64,000 bases of DNA. Source: Tateyamaria sp947503385 (GTDB taxonomy: Bacteria > Pseudomonadota > Alphaproteobacteria > Rhodobacterales > Rhodobacteraceae). Below, piece by piece: positions 50,476 through 59,869 of this stretch. How positions within the stretch are numbered: the first letter of the stretch is position 1; every line of letters begins with the position of its first letter. A program made the translations under genes and the position numbers. A model generated the notes under the pieces. That model was not told the origin of the DNA. It saw only the letters and a list, made by a program, of their open reading frames with translations, and did no database searches. Location of the stretch: positions 558,001 through 622,000 of the forward strand of contig NZ_JBNFZM010000001.1 of assembly GCF_051195235.1 (NCBI RefSeq), in the 5' to 3' direction.

Positions 50476-51077
50476 TGGCCAAACCGAAAAAACGTCGGCG
50501 TATGGCTGGGCGGGGGTCCGTCCTTTTGATCGCGGGTCTGTTTATCGGGTCAGCGGGCTTGCGCATTTCCATGGGCGCAAATGCCGCTTGGGCCGAGAAT
50601 GACTTTGCCCGTGAAATGCTGGCGCCGGTCGTGCAGCAGGTCACCAACACGCCTGAGTCCGGAACGCGCGCCGAGATGGCTGGTTTGTTAACCGCGCTGC
50701 AAGACCGCGAAGCCGCCGTCGCAGAGCAGGAAGCGCAATTGGAGATGCGGGCCAAATCGCTGGATGTTGCGCAACAGGAGATTGAGCGCCGCATCCAAGC
50801 GCTGGAAGCCGCCGAGCAACGGTTGAGCGCGACATTGGCGTTGGCTGACAGCGCTGCCGAAGATGATCTTGCCCGGTTGACGACCGTCTACGAGAATATG
50901 AAACCCAAGCAGGCAGCGGCATTGTTTCAGGCTATGGAGCCAGAATTTGCAGCCGGGTTCCTCGCCAGAATGAAGCCCGATTCGGCAGCCAGTATCATGG
51001 CCGGACTTGAGCCACAGAACGCCTATTCCATCAGCGCGATTCTGGCCGGTCGTAACGCAAGTGCCCCCAAAAACTGA
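50475..51077 (+). CDS. MotE-like flagellar protein (MgtE N-like domain)
   Basis: The 200-residue protein has a basic N-terminus, one membrane segment (GSVLLIAGLFIGSAGLRISMG), a long coiled coil (about 65-125) and a C-terminal helical repeat like the MgtE-N/FliG-middle fold: LTTVYENMKPKQAAALFQAMEPEFAAGFLARMKPDSAASIMAGLEP. This matches MotE, the chaperone or stabiliser of MotC in rhizobia. Its position just before motA fits a motor role. Confidence 0.75.
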   Translation: MAKPKKRRRMAGRGSVLLIAGLFIGSAGLRISMGANAAWAENDFAREMLAPVVQQVTNTPESGTRAEMAGLLTALQDREAAVAEQEAQLEMRAKSLDVAQQEIERRIQALEAAEQRLSATLALADSAAEDDLARLTTVYENMKPKQAAALFQAMEPEFAAGFLARMKPDSAASIMAGLEPQNAYSISAILAGRNASAPKN

Positions 51078-51149
51078 CCTCAGCACAGGGGTTTTTTAAC
51101 GCCTGTCTGACACAGTCCGACCAAGCGCACTAATGCAGGTTCAAAGCTC

Positions 51150-52019
51150 ATGGTCGGTATAATCGGTATCGTCACAATCTTTGTGATGGTTTTTGGCGGC
51201 TACTTGGCGGCTGGCGGCAAGATGGGGATTATCCTCAAGGCGTTGCCGTTTGAAATGACAATGATCCTTGGCGCGGCAATCGGGGCCTTTCTGATCAGCA
51301 ACTCGATGGCCGAGGTCAAACACACGATCAAGGATCTGGGTAAGGTCTTCAAGGGGCCGAAATGGGCGCAGCAGGATTATCAGGATCTGCTCTGCCTGCT
51401 GTTCGAATTGATTCGTCTGGCGCGTCAGAACCCCGTGGCCATCGAAGAGCACATCGAAGATCCCGAAGCCTCGTCCATTTTTTCCCGCTATCCAAAGATT
51501 GTGGCTGACAAAGAAGCGACAGCGCTGATTTGCGACACCATGCGGTCTGCGTCGATGAACTACGACGATCCGCATCAGGTCGAAGAGGTGCTGGAAAAGC
51601 GGATGGATGCGAATATGCATCACGCGATGCACTCAAGCCATGCGTTGCAAACCGTTGCCGATGGCCTGCCCGCGCTTGGTATTGTTGCCGCTGTTCTGGG
51701 CGTGATCAAAACAATGGCGTCCATCGACCAGCCGCCAGAGGTTTTGGGCAAGCTGATCGGCGGCGCGCTGGTCGGCACCTTCCTTGGCGTTTTTCTGGCA
51801 TATGGCCTTGTCGGACCGTTTGCCGGAAAGGTGAAAGCCGTCGTGGAAGAAGACGCTCATTTCTATCAGCTTATTCGCGAGGTTCTGGTCGCCAATCTGC
51901 ACAACCACTCGACCAATATTTGTATTGAGGTCGGACGCCAGAACACGCCATCACACTTCCGCCCAAGCTTTTCGGAACTGGAAGAGGCAATCAAATCGGT
52001 CAAACAGAACGCGGCATGA
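51150..52019 (+). CDS. motA: Flagellar motor stator protein MotA
   Basis: Proton-channel subunit of the stator. The 289-residue protein has four membrane segments (VGIIGIVTIFVMVFGGYLAAGG; MTMILGAAIGAFLISNSM; ADGLPALGIVAAVLGVIKTMASIDQPPEVLGKLIGGALVGTFLGVFLAYGLVGPFA) and a large cytosolic loop with the charged residues that meet FliG. The conserved prolines flanking the third and fourth segments are present. The stop forms ATGA with the next gene. Confidence 0.95.
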   Translation: MVGIIGIVTIFVMVFGGYLAAGGKMGIILKALPFEMTMILGAAIGAFLISNSMAEVKHTIKDLGKVFKGPKWAQQDYQDLLCLLFELIRLARQNPVAIEEHIEDPEASSIFSRYPKIVADKEATALICDTMRSASMNYDDPHQVEEVLEKRMDANMHHAMHSSHALQTVADGLPALGIVAAVLGVIKTMASIDQPPEVLGKLIGGALVGTFLGVFLAYGLVGPFAGKVKAVVEEDAHFYQLIREVLVANLHNHSTNICIEVGRQNTPSHFRPSFSELEEAIKSVKQNAA

Positions 52020-54340
52020 TGGCGATGTGGCGTTTGGCACTCATTTCCGTTTTCGCGTGTTTCGCAACAGTCGGAAACGCGCAGGAAATCACTGTGCGCT
52101 CCGGTGCGCATGATGGATTTGCGCGTCTTGTCATGCGCATACCGGACGGGCGTGACTGGTCGCTTGATACTGTGGAAGGCGGTGTGCGGATTGAACTGAA
52201 CGGCCATCGTTCCGGTTTCGATACGAGCCAGGTTTTCACGCTCATCGACCGGCAGTACATTGATGATGTAACAAGCACCGCCACCAGCCTCGATATCGAT
52301 TTTGCCTGTGACTGCATCGCGTCGACATTTGTCGAGCGTGGCGACTTTTTGGTGGTTGATGTGTCGAACAGGCCGGAAAGCACACCGCCGGTCCCTGCCA
52401 CCGCGCTGCCGGAAGTAAGCTGGCCCACAAGTGATAGAAGGCTTGCGTTTTCGGACGTGCCAACGCTGGATATCAAGCCAGAACCGGAACCCGTGGTGCC
52501 GGCGCGCCCTGCCCCACCTCGCCAGATTGTGGTTCCCGACGTGATCGGCAGCCTGACCGCACTTCCCGCGCCGGAGGGTCGCCCGGACACCGGATCAGCC
52601 AATCAACTGGCACAAGCACAGCAAAAACTTGCACGACGCGTTGCAATTGCAGCAACACGGGGCATCCTTGATCCGTCACAGCGTCAGGTTGATCTGCCGA
52701 TTGGCGGGACCCGGCCCCAAATCAATACGGAAATCTTTGATTCGTCCGTACCAGACACAGAGACGAAAGTTCAGTCATCGCAGATCAACAGCCTGAATCT
52801 GAGGATTTCGAGCAGTTCGGACGTGCCAGCGCAAGTCGCTGCCAGCGGATTACAAACCACGTCGCTGGGTGTGAGATGCCTGGCGCCTGAAAAGGTTTCA
52901 GTCGAATTGTGGGGCAGTGACACCGCACCAGCCGAGCAAATCGCCAAGTATCGCGCATCGCTGTTCAGTGAATTTGACCGGCTGGACGAAGAGGTCGCTG
53001 TGGATTTGGCTAGGCTTTACTTATTTTATGGCTTCGGGGCAGAGGCGCGGCAGGTTTTGTCCATCGCACCAAGCCTTGCAGCGCGCCATCCTGAATTGAC
53101 CGAGATTGCCGATATTATGGAGTACGGACACGCGCGTGACGGCAACTACTTGCGGCATTTTGCGGATTGCGAAAACAACGCCGCCCTGTGGGGGATTTTG
53201 GCGCAAGCCGAATTGGATCCTTCGCAGCCCATCAATGCAGATGCAGCCTTGCGCGCTGCGACGGCGCTGCCGATCCATTTGCGCCGGTTTGTAGCGGCAA
53301 AACTGAGCCGTCGTTTGCTGGGATATGGCGATGAGGCACGCGCAGAGACCGCTTTGCGTATCGTTGACCGAATCCCCGAGGCGCCAACGGCGCAGACCAA
53401 TCTTGCACGCGCCGAGCTTCAGATGGCGATGGGCGAAACGGAAATCGCGCAACAGACCCTTTCCGACGTGGTGTCGTCCAACGAACAGCAATCTGCGGAA
53501 GCACTGATACAATTTGTCGATTCGCATCTTGAAGAGGACACGTTGATCGACCAAAGCGTCGCGACGCTGGTCGAGGCATATGCAATTGAAATGCGCGGCG
53601 ATCCCCTTGGGGTCGAATTGAAGCGAACGCACGTGCTTGCGCTGGCAAAATCGGGCCAGTTTGACGAGGCGTTCAAAGCATTGGGCCGCATGAGATTGCG
53701 AGACAATGGCGAAACCGAACGCGCCTTGCGCGTGTTGTTGCTCGGTATTGTGACCCGAACGGCACCGGATGTGGTTTTCCTCGAACGCGCGTTTGAACAG
53801 TCCCGTAGAGGCCAAGATCGGATTGATCCGGCAGTGGGTTTTGCGATGGCGGAACGCTCAGCGGCACTTGGCTTTCCGCAATTGGCTGAACTGCTGCTTA
53901 CCAGCGCGCAGGACTTGCCTGTTTCGTCACGCTCCAAAGAGTTGCGGGCGCGGATTGCTCTTGATCTGGGACGGCCCTTTGAGGCGGAAGCGCAGTTATT
54001 CAGTGTGGAGTCCGAGACCGCAGACAGGCTTCGGGCACGCGCCAAGACTATGGCGCAGAACTATGCCGGAGCCATGAGCATTTTCGATCGTCTCGGAGAA
54101 GAGGATAAGAGTGTGCGCGCAGCGTGGCTCGCCGAGGATTGGTCGCGGCTTGATGATACCGAAGATACCACCTTTGCTCCTGTTGCAAATGTTATCAAAA
54201 CTCCGATGGAGGCTTCGGATGATCTGGACGGTATGATGGGGCGCATGTCGGATGCAGTTTCCGAAAGCCAGCAGGCGCGCGCCGTAATCCAATCACTATT
54301 GGACGGCGCGAACCCGTCGCAATCGTCATCCGACCCGTAG
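52016..54340 (+). CDS. Large exported repeat protein of the flagellar cluster
   Basis: No named family is certain. The 774-residue product has a signal peptide (ending GNAQE), then an AMIN-like beta domain (about 22-110: TVRSGAHDGFARLVMRIPDG..., GDFLVVDVSNRP), a Pro-rich stretch and, from about residue 300, many helical TPR-like repeats (ARLYLFYGFGAEARQVLSIA; ARAELQMAMGETEIAQQTL; VLALAKSGQFDEAFKALGRM). It is coupled to motA, so a periplasmic partner of the stator is likely. A MotC-like role is possible but unproven. Confidence 0.75.
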   Translation: MMAMWRLALISVFACFATVGNAQEITVRSGAHDGFARLVMRIPDGRDWSLDTVEGGVRIELNGHRSGFDTSQVFTLIDRQYIDDVTSTATSLDIDFACDCIASTFVERGDFLVVDVSNRPESTPPVPATALPEVSWPTSDRRLAFSDVPTLDIKPEPEPVVPARPAPPRQIVVPDVIGSLTALPAPEGRPDTGSANQLAQAQQKLARRVAIAATRGILDPSQRQVDLPIGGTRPQINTEIFDSSVPDTETKVQSSQINSLNLRISSSSDVPAQVAASGLQTTSLGVRCLAPEKVSVELWGSDTAPAEQIAKYRASLFSEFDRLDEEVAVDLARLYLFYGFGAEARQVLSIAPSLAARHPELTEIADIMEYGHARDGNYLRHFADCENNAALWGILAQAELDPSQPINADAALRAATALPIHLRRFVAAKLSRRLLGYGDEARAETALRIVDRIPEAPTAQTNLARAELQMAMGETEIAQQTLSDVVSSNEQQSAEALIQFVDSHLEEDTLIDQSVATLVEAYAIEMRGDPLGVELKRTHVLALAKSGQFDEAFKALGRMRLRDNGETERALRVLLLGIVTRTAPDVVFLERAFEQSRRGQDRIDPAVGFAMAERSAALGFPQLAELLLTSAQDLPVSSRSKELRARIALDLGRPFEAEAQLFSVESETADRLRARAKTMAQNYAGAMSIFDRLGEEDKSVRAAWLAEDWSRLDDTEDTTFAPVANVIKTPMEASDDLDGMMGRMSDAVSESQQARAVIQSLLDGANPSQSSSDP

Positions 54341-54420
54341 AATTATCGATCTTGGTTACCAATCGTAAACGGGCGCAGGGCTAACGTTCCGCCAGTCACA
54401 GAAAGTGATTGGGAGCCACG

Positions 54421-55020
54421 ATGTATTGGATCAGTTTCAGGCGTGTGCATCGCCTAGGAGTACTGTTGTGGATGTGCGCAACCGTATTTTTAGCGGGCGG
54501 TGCGAACGGTCAATCGGCTGTAGCGAATGATCAGCTGTGCAAGAGCGCGGCGCACGTTGCGGCCAAAAAAACGGGCGTGCCGACGGCAGTCCTGTTAAAA
54601 ATCCTCCACCCCGCCGCAGATCACGACGTTCACGCTGGTTGGCCATGGTCAGTCACCATGGCGGGCGAGGCGACAATCCAATTTGCCACAAACGACGCCG
54701 CACTCGCTTATGTTTATGCACGGTTCCTGCGCGGTGCGCGGCAGTTTTCCGTCGGGTGCTTTGGCATTCGTTATGAAAAACAGTCCGACACGTTTTTGAC
54801 GATCGACGCCATGTTCGACCCCACGCAAAATGCGGCTCATGCGGCATCGCTCTTGCAAAGGCTGCACAAAATCAGCGGCACGTGGGACGCGGCGCTGGCG
54901 GCCTTTCAGTCTCGTACATTCAGCGTTGCAAGCACAGGCGAACCTCAGCGCGGAAAATCGCACTTGCCCGCCAAGCCAATTGCAATGGCAAGCATGGTCC
55001 ACCGGGGCCATGAATCATGA
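54421..55020 (+). CDS. Lytic-transglycosylase-like protein without the catalytic Glu
   Basis: Exported protein of 199 residues resembling the flagellar lytic transglycosylase-like proteins of Rhodobacterales: GVPTAVLLKIL, GWPWSVTMAGEA, FSVGCFGIRYEKQ and ALAAFQ. Where related enzymes read a TETG-type segment with the catalytic Glu, this one reads LHPAADHD, so it may be inactive. The start at 54421 has GGGAG five bases upstream; the in-frame TTG at 54409 lies before that site. It overlaps flhA by four bases. Confidence 0.65.
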   Translation: MYWISFRRVHRLGVLLWMCATVFLAGGANGQSAVANDQLCKSAAHVAAKKTGVPTAVLLKILHPAADHDVHAGWPWSVTMAGEATIQFATNDAALAYVYARFLRGARQFSVGCFGIRYEKQSDTFLTIDAMFDPTQNAAHAASLLQRLHKISGTWDAALAAFQSRTFSVASTGEPQRGKSHLPAKPIAMASMVHRGHES

Positions 55021-57113
55021 GCCAGGCAAAGTTCAACTTTAGCGCCCGCGCGCTGTTCAGCCCGACGGTTCTGCTCGCCATCGCACTTATGGCGATCATC
55101 GTCATGATGATCCTGCCGATGCCCGCCTGGGTTCTGGACATCGGTCTGGCCACCTCTTTTGCGCTGGCCATTCTCATCTTTACGATCACGCTCTTCATTG
55201 AACGCCCGCTCGACTTTTCGGCATTTCCGACGATCCTGCTGGCGTCACTCATGCTGCGTCTGTCCCTGAACGTTTCCTCGACAAAGCTGATCATCGGTCA
55301 GGGCCACACCGGCACCGGCGCTGCTGGCGATGTGATCGAGGGCTTTGCCCAATTCATCATGGGCGGCAGCGTGTTTCTTGGTCTTGTCGTGTTTTGCGTC
55401 CTGCTGATCGTGAATTTCATGGTGATCACCAAAGGCGCGACCCGCATGGCCGAAGTGGGCGCGCGGTTTGCACTGGACGGGATGCCGGGCAAGCAACTTG
55501 CCATCGACAGCGACATGTCCGCAGGGGCCATCGATCATCAGGAAGCCAAGGCGCGTCGTGAGCTGGAACAGGCAGAGACGACGTTTTTCGGTTCACTTGA
55601 TGGCGCATCGAAATTCGTAAAAGGCGATGCGGTCGCAGGCCTGCTGATCACTCTGCTCAACCTTGTCGCCGGTTTGGTCATGGGCGTCGTGGTGCATGGT
55701 ATGGCGTTGGGTGACGCGTTTGAGACCTACGCCATCCTCACCGTTGGTGACGGGCTTGTGTCGCAGATTCCGGCAGTGATTATTTCCATCGCATCTGCCC
55801 TGTTGCTGGCGCGTGGCGGGGCCAAGGGGGCAACGGATCTGGCCGTGTTCAGCCAGCTTGGCAAGCACCCTGCGGCCCTGTCCACGGTTGCGGTTCTGAT
55901 GGGGATGCTCGCCCTTGTTCCGGGTCTGCCGTTTTTGCCATTCATGCTCGGTGGCATCGCATTGGCTGTTGCGTCATTCCTGATTCAACGGCAGCTCAAA
56001 CAAAATGCCCAAACGCCCGACGCCGAAGTGGACACCGTGCCGCAACCGGCCGAAAAATCGCTTGGTGACGTGCTGGAACTGGACGACATCCACGTGGAGT
56101 TCGCGCCGGACCTCGTCAATATGGTGCTTGATCCGGGAACCGGGCTTGATGCGCGCATTGCCAATATGCGCACCCATGTCGCCTCTGTGTTTGGTTTGAT
56201 TTTGCCGGAAATTCGCCTCACCGATCATCCCGGTCTGAATGCTGGCGAGTACATCCTGCGCATTCAGGGCGTCGAGCAGGGCAGAGGCATGTTGCGGCCG
56301 AAGGAAGTGCTGGCGCTCACCCCTGAGAACGGCGGCGGATTGCCTGCCGGGGTCGACACCACTGAACCCGTTTATGGCGCGCCGGCGCGCTGGATCGATG
56401 AGAAGTCCCAAGACGGCGTTGCTGTCGCAGGCATCACGGTTGTCACCCCAACCGAGATTTTGGCGACACACCTGCTTGAGGTCATCAAAAAGAATTTCAG
56501 CCGCCTTCTAAGCCTCAAGGCATTGCGTCGATTGCTCAATGAGATGACCAACATCTCGGATCCGGCCCGTGCCGAGGCAAATCGCAAGCTGCTGGATGAA
56601 CTTGTGCCGGACAAGGTTCCGATCGACATCCTGCACGCTGTGCTGCGTCTGCTGCTGGACGAACAGGTGTCGATCCGGAACCTGCCACTGATCCTAGAGG
56701 CAACTGCGGAGGCCCGCGCCCACAACGCACAACCCGAGGCGATTTGCGAACATGTGCGGCAACGTCTGGGCTTTCAACTGGTGGCTGAGATCAAGCGGCA
56801 GGATGGGTCCGTCCCGTTGGTGCAATTGGCACCAGAATGGGAGGACGTTTTTGCCAGCTATCACGTCGAGGCAGATCGCGGTCTGGACGTGGCGTTGCCG
56901 CCCGATATGTTCAACCGCCTCGCCGCCAATGTGTCGGAACGGCTGAAGGATGCCAGTGCCCAAGGCGTGTATCCCGCCGTCGTCACCAGCAGCAGGCGCC
57001 GCCGCTTTATCAAGACGTTGATGCGTGCCAAGGGAATGACAAACCCGGTGCTATCATTCGAAGAAATCGGGATCGACGCGCAGCCCGCCCTCGTGGGTGT
57101 TGTCGCCGCATGA
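55017..57113 (+). CDS. flhA: Flagellar export gate protein FlhA
   Basis: Largest export-gate component, 698 residues. About eight N-terminal membrane segments carry the conserved LDIGLATSFALAILIFTITLFIERPLDFSAFPTILLASLMLRLSLNVSSTK and AEVGARFALDGMPGKQLAIDSDMSAGAIDHQEAKARR; the cytosolic C-terminal half (from about 340) binds export chaperones and includes YGAPARWIDE and PTEILATHLLEVIKKN. Followed by fliR and flhB with four-base overlaps. Confidence 0.97.
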   Translation: MSQAKFNFSARALFSPTVLLAIALMAIIVMMILPMPAWVLDIGLATSFALAILIFTITLFIERPLDFSAFPTILLASLMLRLSLNVSSTKLIIGQGHTGTGAAGDVIEGFAQFIMGGSVFLGLVVFCVLLIVNFMVITKGATRMAEVGARFALDGMPGKQLAIDSDMSAGAIDHQEAKARRELEQAETTFFGSLDGASKFVKGDAVAGLLITLLNLVAGLVMGVVVHGMALGDAFETYAILTVGDGLVSQIPAVIISIASALLLARGGAKGATDLAVFSQLGKHPAALSTVAVLMGMLALVPGLPFLPFMLGGIALAVASFLIQRQLKQNAQTPDAEVDTVPQPAEKSLGDVLELDDIHVEFAPDLVNMVLDPGTGLDARIANMRTHVASVFGLILPEIRLTDHPGLNAGEYILRIQGVEQGRGMLRPKEVLALTPENGGGLPAGVDTTEPVYGAPARWIDEKSQDGVAVAGITVVTPTEILATHLLEVIKKNFSRLLSLKALRRLLNEMTNISDPARAEANRKLLDELVPDKVPIDILHAVLRLLLDEQVSIRNLPLILEATAEARAHNAQPEAICEHVRQRLGFQLVAEIKRQDGSVPLVQLAPEWEDVFASYHVEADRGLDVALPPDMFNRLAANVSERLKDASAQGVYPAVVTSSRRRRFIKTLMRAKGMTNPVLSFEEIGIDAQPALVGVVAA

Positions 57114-57880
57114 CGGCGGCGGCCGACATTGTGGCTCTGCTCGAGGACTCGTTGTGGCTCGGCTTTCTGGTGTTTTTGCGGGTGGCAGCAACGGTGTCGC
57201 TGTTGCCTGCATTTGGCGAACAATCCGTGCCAATGCGAATCCGGCTGATGCTTGGCCTTGCGTTTACCGTGATCGTCGCGCCCGCGATTGACTTTGCCTT
57301 GCCAGAGGTCACGGTCGGCACGCTTGCGCTCTTTGCGCTGACCGAAACAGTGTCCGGCCTGCTGATTGGTCTGGGTTTGCGCCTCTTTATCCTTGCGCTC
57401 CAAACGGCGGGGGCAATTGCCGCCCAGTCCACGTCCCTGTCACAAATTATGGGCGGCGCGGCAATCGAACCGCTTCCGGCCATGGGTTACATCCTCACGG
57501 TTGGCGCGTTGGCTCTGGCCGCATTGAGCGGACTGCACATCAAAGCGGCGCAATTGATGATCCTGTCCTACGACATTCTGCCCGTGGGACTGTTTGCGGG
57601 CGGAACCGATGTCGCGCAATGGGGCATTGCACAGATCAGCCGCGCGTTCTCGCTCGCCTTTGTTCTGGCCGCACCTTTTGTGTTGATGTCGGTGATCTAT
57701 AACCTGACCTTGGGGGTCATCAACAAGGCGATGCCACAGCTTATGGTTGCCTTTGTCGGTGCGCCGGTGATCACCTTGGGGGGGCTGTTCATCCTGTTTC
57801 TGGCTGCGCCGAGCATGTTGGCGGTTTGGCTGGGTGCGCTGGACCAGTTCATGCTTGCCCCGTTTGAGATCACGCCATGA
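57110..57880 (+). CDS. fliR: Flagellar export gate protein FliR
   Basis: Membrane protein of the export gate, 256 residues, about six membrane segments. Family segments: FLVFLRVAATVSLLPAFGEQSVPMRIRLMLGLAFTVIVAP, GLRLFILALQTAGAIAAQSTSLSQIMGG and IYNLTLGVINKAMPQLMVAFVGAPVITLGGL. The start at 57110 forms ATGA with the flhA stop; longer frames lie within flhA. Confidence 0.94.
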   Translation: MTAAADIVALLEDSLWLGFLVFLRVAATVSLLPAFGEQSVPMRIRLMLGLAFTVIVAPAIDFALPEVTVGTLALFALTETVSGLLIGLGLRLFILALQTAGAIAAQSTSLSQIMGGAAIEPLPAMGYILTVGALALAALSGLHIKAAQLMILSYDILPVGLFAGGTDVAQWGIAQISRAFSLAFVLAAPFVLMSVIYNLTLGVINKAMPQLMVAFVGAPVITLGGLFILFLAAPSMLAVWLGALDQFMLAPFEITP

Positions 57881-58962
57881 GCGAACAAGGCGACGAACAG
57901 GACAAGTCGTTCGAACCAACGCCGCACAAGCTGCAAGAGGCGCGGCGCAAAGGCGAGGTTGCCAAATCCGTCGATTTGCAGACAGCCGCAGGTTATGCCG
58001 GTCTGACCCTCGCGCTCATCGCGCTGGGTGCGCAATCCTTTATCTCGTTGGGCAGTCATCTAGCGGGACTTCTGGCGCAATCAGAACAAATCGCGGAGGC
58101 CGTGTTTGACGGCGGTCCAGTGGCGGCGTTGAGCGGTTGGACCTGGATGGTCAGCCTTGATCTGATCCCGATTTTTGCCTTGCCCGCCTTGACCGTGCTG
58201 CTGGCGATCCTTGCGCAACGGGCCTTTGTGGTGACGCCCTCCAAGCTTCAGCCAAAGCTGTCGCGCATCTCACTGATCCAGAATGCCAAGCAGAAATTCG
58301 GACGCAACGGGTTCTTTGAATTCGCCAAGAGCTTTGTCAAACTGTCGATCTATTCCTTGTGCCTTGCGCTGTTCCTGATCGCGCGCCTGCCGGATATGGT
58401 GGCCGTTATCCAGTCCGAACCAAGCGCGGTGGTCTTGTTGCTGGCCGAGCTCTGTGTGGGCTTTTTGTCGGTTGTGATCCTCATTTCGCTGATCATTGGC
58501 GGCATCGACGCGGTCTGGCAACATCAGGAACACATTCGTAAAAACCGCATGTCCCGCAAGGAAATCATGGATGAAGCCAAGAACACCGAAGGTGATCCGC
58601 ATCTAAAACAAGAGCGCCGTGCGCGTGCGCAGGCCATAGCATCGCAACAGATGATCGCCGAAGTGCCAAACGCGGATGTGGTGATCGTGAACCCGACGCA
58701 TTACGCGGTTGCCCTGAAATGGACACGCGCCCACGGTACGGCACCCGAATGTGTTGCCAAAGGCGTCGATGCCGTGGCGCTCCGTATCCGTGAAGTGGCG
58801 ATGGAGGCGGGTGTGCCCATCCACCATGACGCACCCACCGCCCGCGCGCTGCACGCGGTCACCGAAATCGGAGACGAAGTCGCGCCTGAGCATTACGCCG
58901 CCGTGGCGGCGGCCATCCGCTTTGCCGACAACATGCGTGCACGTATGCGGAGGGCAATTTGA
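57877..58962 (+). CDS. flhB: Flagellar export switch protein FlhB
   Basis: Substrate-specificity switch of the export gate, 361 residues. N-terminus DKSFEPTPHKLQEARRKGEVAKSVDL, four membrane segments, and the cytosolic domain with the autocleavage site NPTHYAVALKW (after VVIVNPTHYA), preceded by MSRKEIMDEAKNTEGDPHLKQERRARAQ. It overlaps fliR by four bases. Confidence 0.96.
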   Translation: MSEQGDEQDKSFEPTPHKLQEARRKGEVAKSVDLQTAAGYAGLTLALIALGAQSFISLGSHLAGLLAQSEQIAEAVFDGGPVAALSGWTWMVSLDLIPIFALPALTVLLAILAQRAFVVTPSKLQPKLSRISLIQNAKQKFGRNGFFEFAKSFVKLSIYSLCLALFLIARLPDMVAVIQSEPSAVVLLLAELCVGFLSVVILISLIIGGIDAVWQHQEHIRKNRMSRKEIMDEAKNTEGDPHLKQERRARAQAIASQQMIAEVPNADVVIVNPTHYAVALKWTRAHGTAPECVAKGVDAVALRIREVAMEAGVPIHHDAPTARALHAVTEIGDEVAPEHYAAVAAAIRFADNMRARMRRAI

Positions 58963-58964
58963 CG

Positions 58965-59381
58965 ATGGATATGGACGCGCTGCGCGCACTCACGGAACTC
59001 AAGTACCAAAAAAGCCTTACTGGTTTGGCGGAAATACTGGCTCAGGAAGCAAAGCTGCGAAACGAGATCAAACGCCTACGCGACCACGCAGCCGAAGCAC
59101 AATCGCTACCGGTTACGGCGCATTCCATGCGAAACATTGGCGCTGATGTGATCTGGCTGCGATGGGTGGCCAAGGCGACACGCACTCTGAACATAGAACT
59201 CGCCCAAGTGCTTGCCCGCAAAGAAGCGCTGCTGGCCAATCAACGGCGCGCGCTTGGACGGAAAACGGTGGCTGACACTCTGGCTGACGAAGCGCACCGT
59301 TCAGCCCGTGCCGATCAGGATGCAAGGGTTCTCAACACGTCAATAGAGGTCGATCTGATGCGACGGTTGCGCAATCAATAG
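58965..59381 (+). CDS. Uncharacterised coiled-coil protein after flhB
   Basis: The 138-residue protein is charged and helical throughout (YQKSLTGLAEILAQEAKLRNEIKRLRDHAAEA; LARKEALLANQRRALGRKTVADTLADEAHRS), with no membrane segment or signal. Its size and coiled-coil character recall FliJ, and no other FliJ is visible in the window, but the sequence match is not convincing. GGAGGG precedes the ATG. It overlaps the convergent fliL-like gene by seven bases. Confidence 0.7.
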   Translation: MDMDALRALTELKYQKSLTGLAEILAQEAKLRNEIKRLRDHAAEAQSLPVTAHSMRNIGADVIWLRWVAKATRTLNIELAQVLARKEALLANQRRALGRKTVADTLADEAHRSARADQDARVLNTSIEVDLMRRLRNQ

Positions 59382-59860
59382 TCCTGGCGAGCAATCTCGA
59401 CGATCAGAACATCCGTGACTTGGTCACCCATGTCTTTCTGGGCCACTTCGCGCAAGGCACCGCGTAGCACCGCGAGATTGTTGGCGTTGGTGAACGCGCC
59501 ATCGAACCCGCCAATATTGGCGTGGTCGAACATCACCTGTAGGAAGCTGTCCCGAAGTTTCGGCTCTTTGGAATAAATCGCATCCTTTTGCCCGGCCGGA
59601 ACCTCAACGCTCAGCGACAGGACGACAAGCGCCTGGACCTGATCCTCCTTGATGACGGGCACGACAAACTGGTTGCTCATCTTGAAGTATTCGCGATCCG
59701 ACGGGCCTTCGACTTCTGTCTCCTTGGTCTCGACTTTTGCCGTCTCGTCGCCATCGGTTGCGACTAGAGGCGCAGGCTCGGGGCGCAGGAACATGCCCGC
59801 GCCGACACCGGCACCAGCGCCGACAAATAACAGGATCAGTGGAAGGAGTTTCTTGATCAT
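59375..59860 (-). CDS. Second FliL-like basal-body protein
   Basis: The 161-residue product has one N-terminal membrane segment (LLPLILLFVGAGAGVGAGMFL), an acidic linker and a periplasmic domain with NQFVVPVIKEDQVQALVVLSLSVEV and DQVTDVLIVEIARQDY, the FliL pattern. It differs clearly from the FliL at 49612-50094. It is the last gene of the long minus-strand flgB operon, nine bases after flgH. Confidence 0.8.
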   Translation of the reverse strand: MIKKLLPLILLFVGAGAGVGAGMFLRPEPAPLVATDGDETAKVETKETEVEGPSDREYFKMSNQFVVPVIKEDQVQALVVLSLSVEVPAGQKDAIYSKEPKLRDSFLQVMFDHANIGGFDGAFTNANNLAVLRGALREVAQKDMGDQVTDVLIVEIARQDY

Positions 59861-59869
59861 GAGACCATC

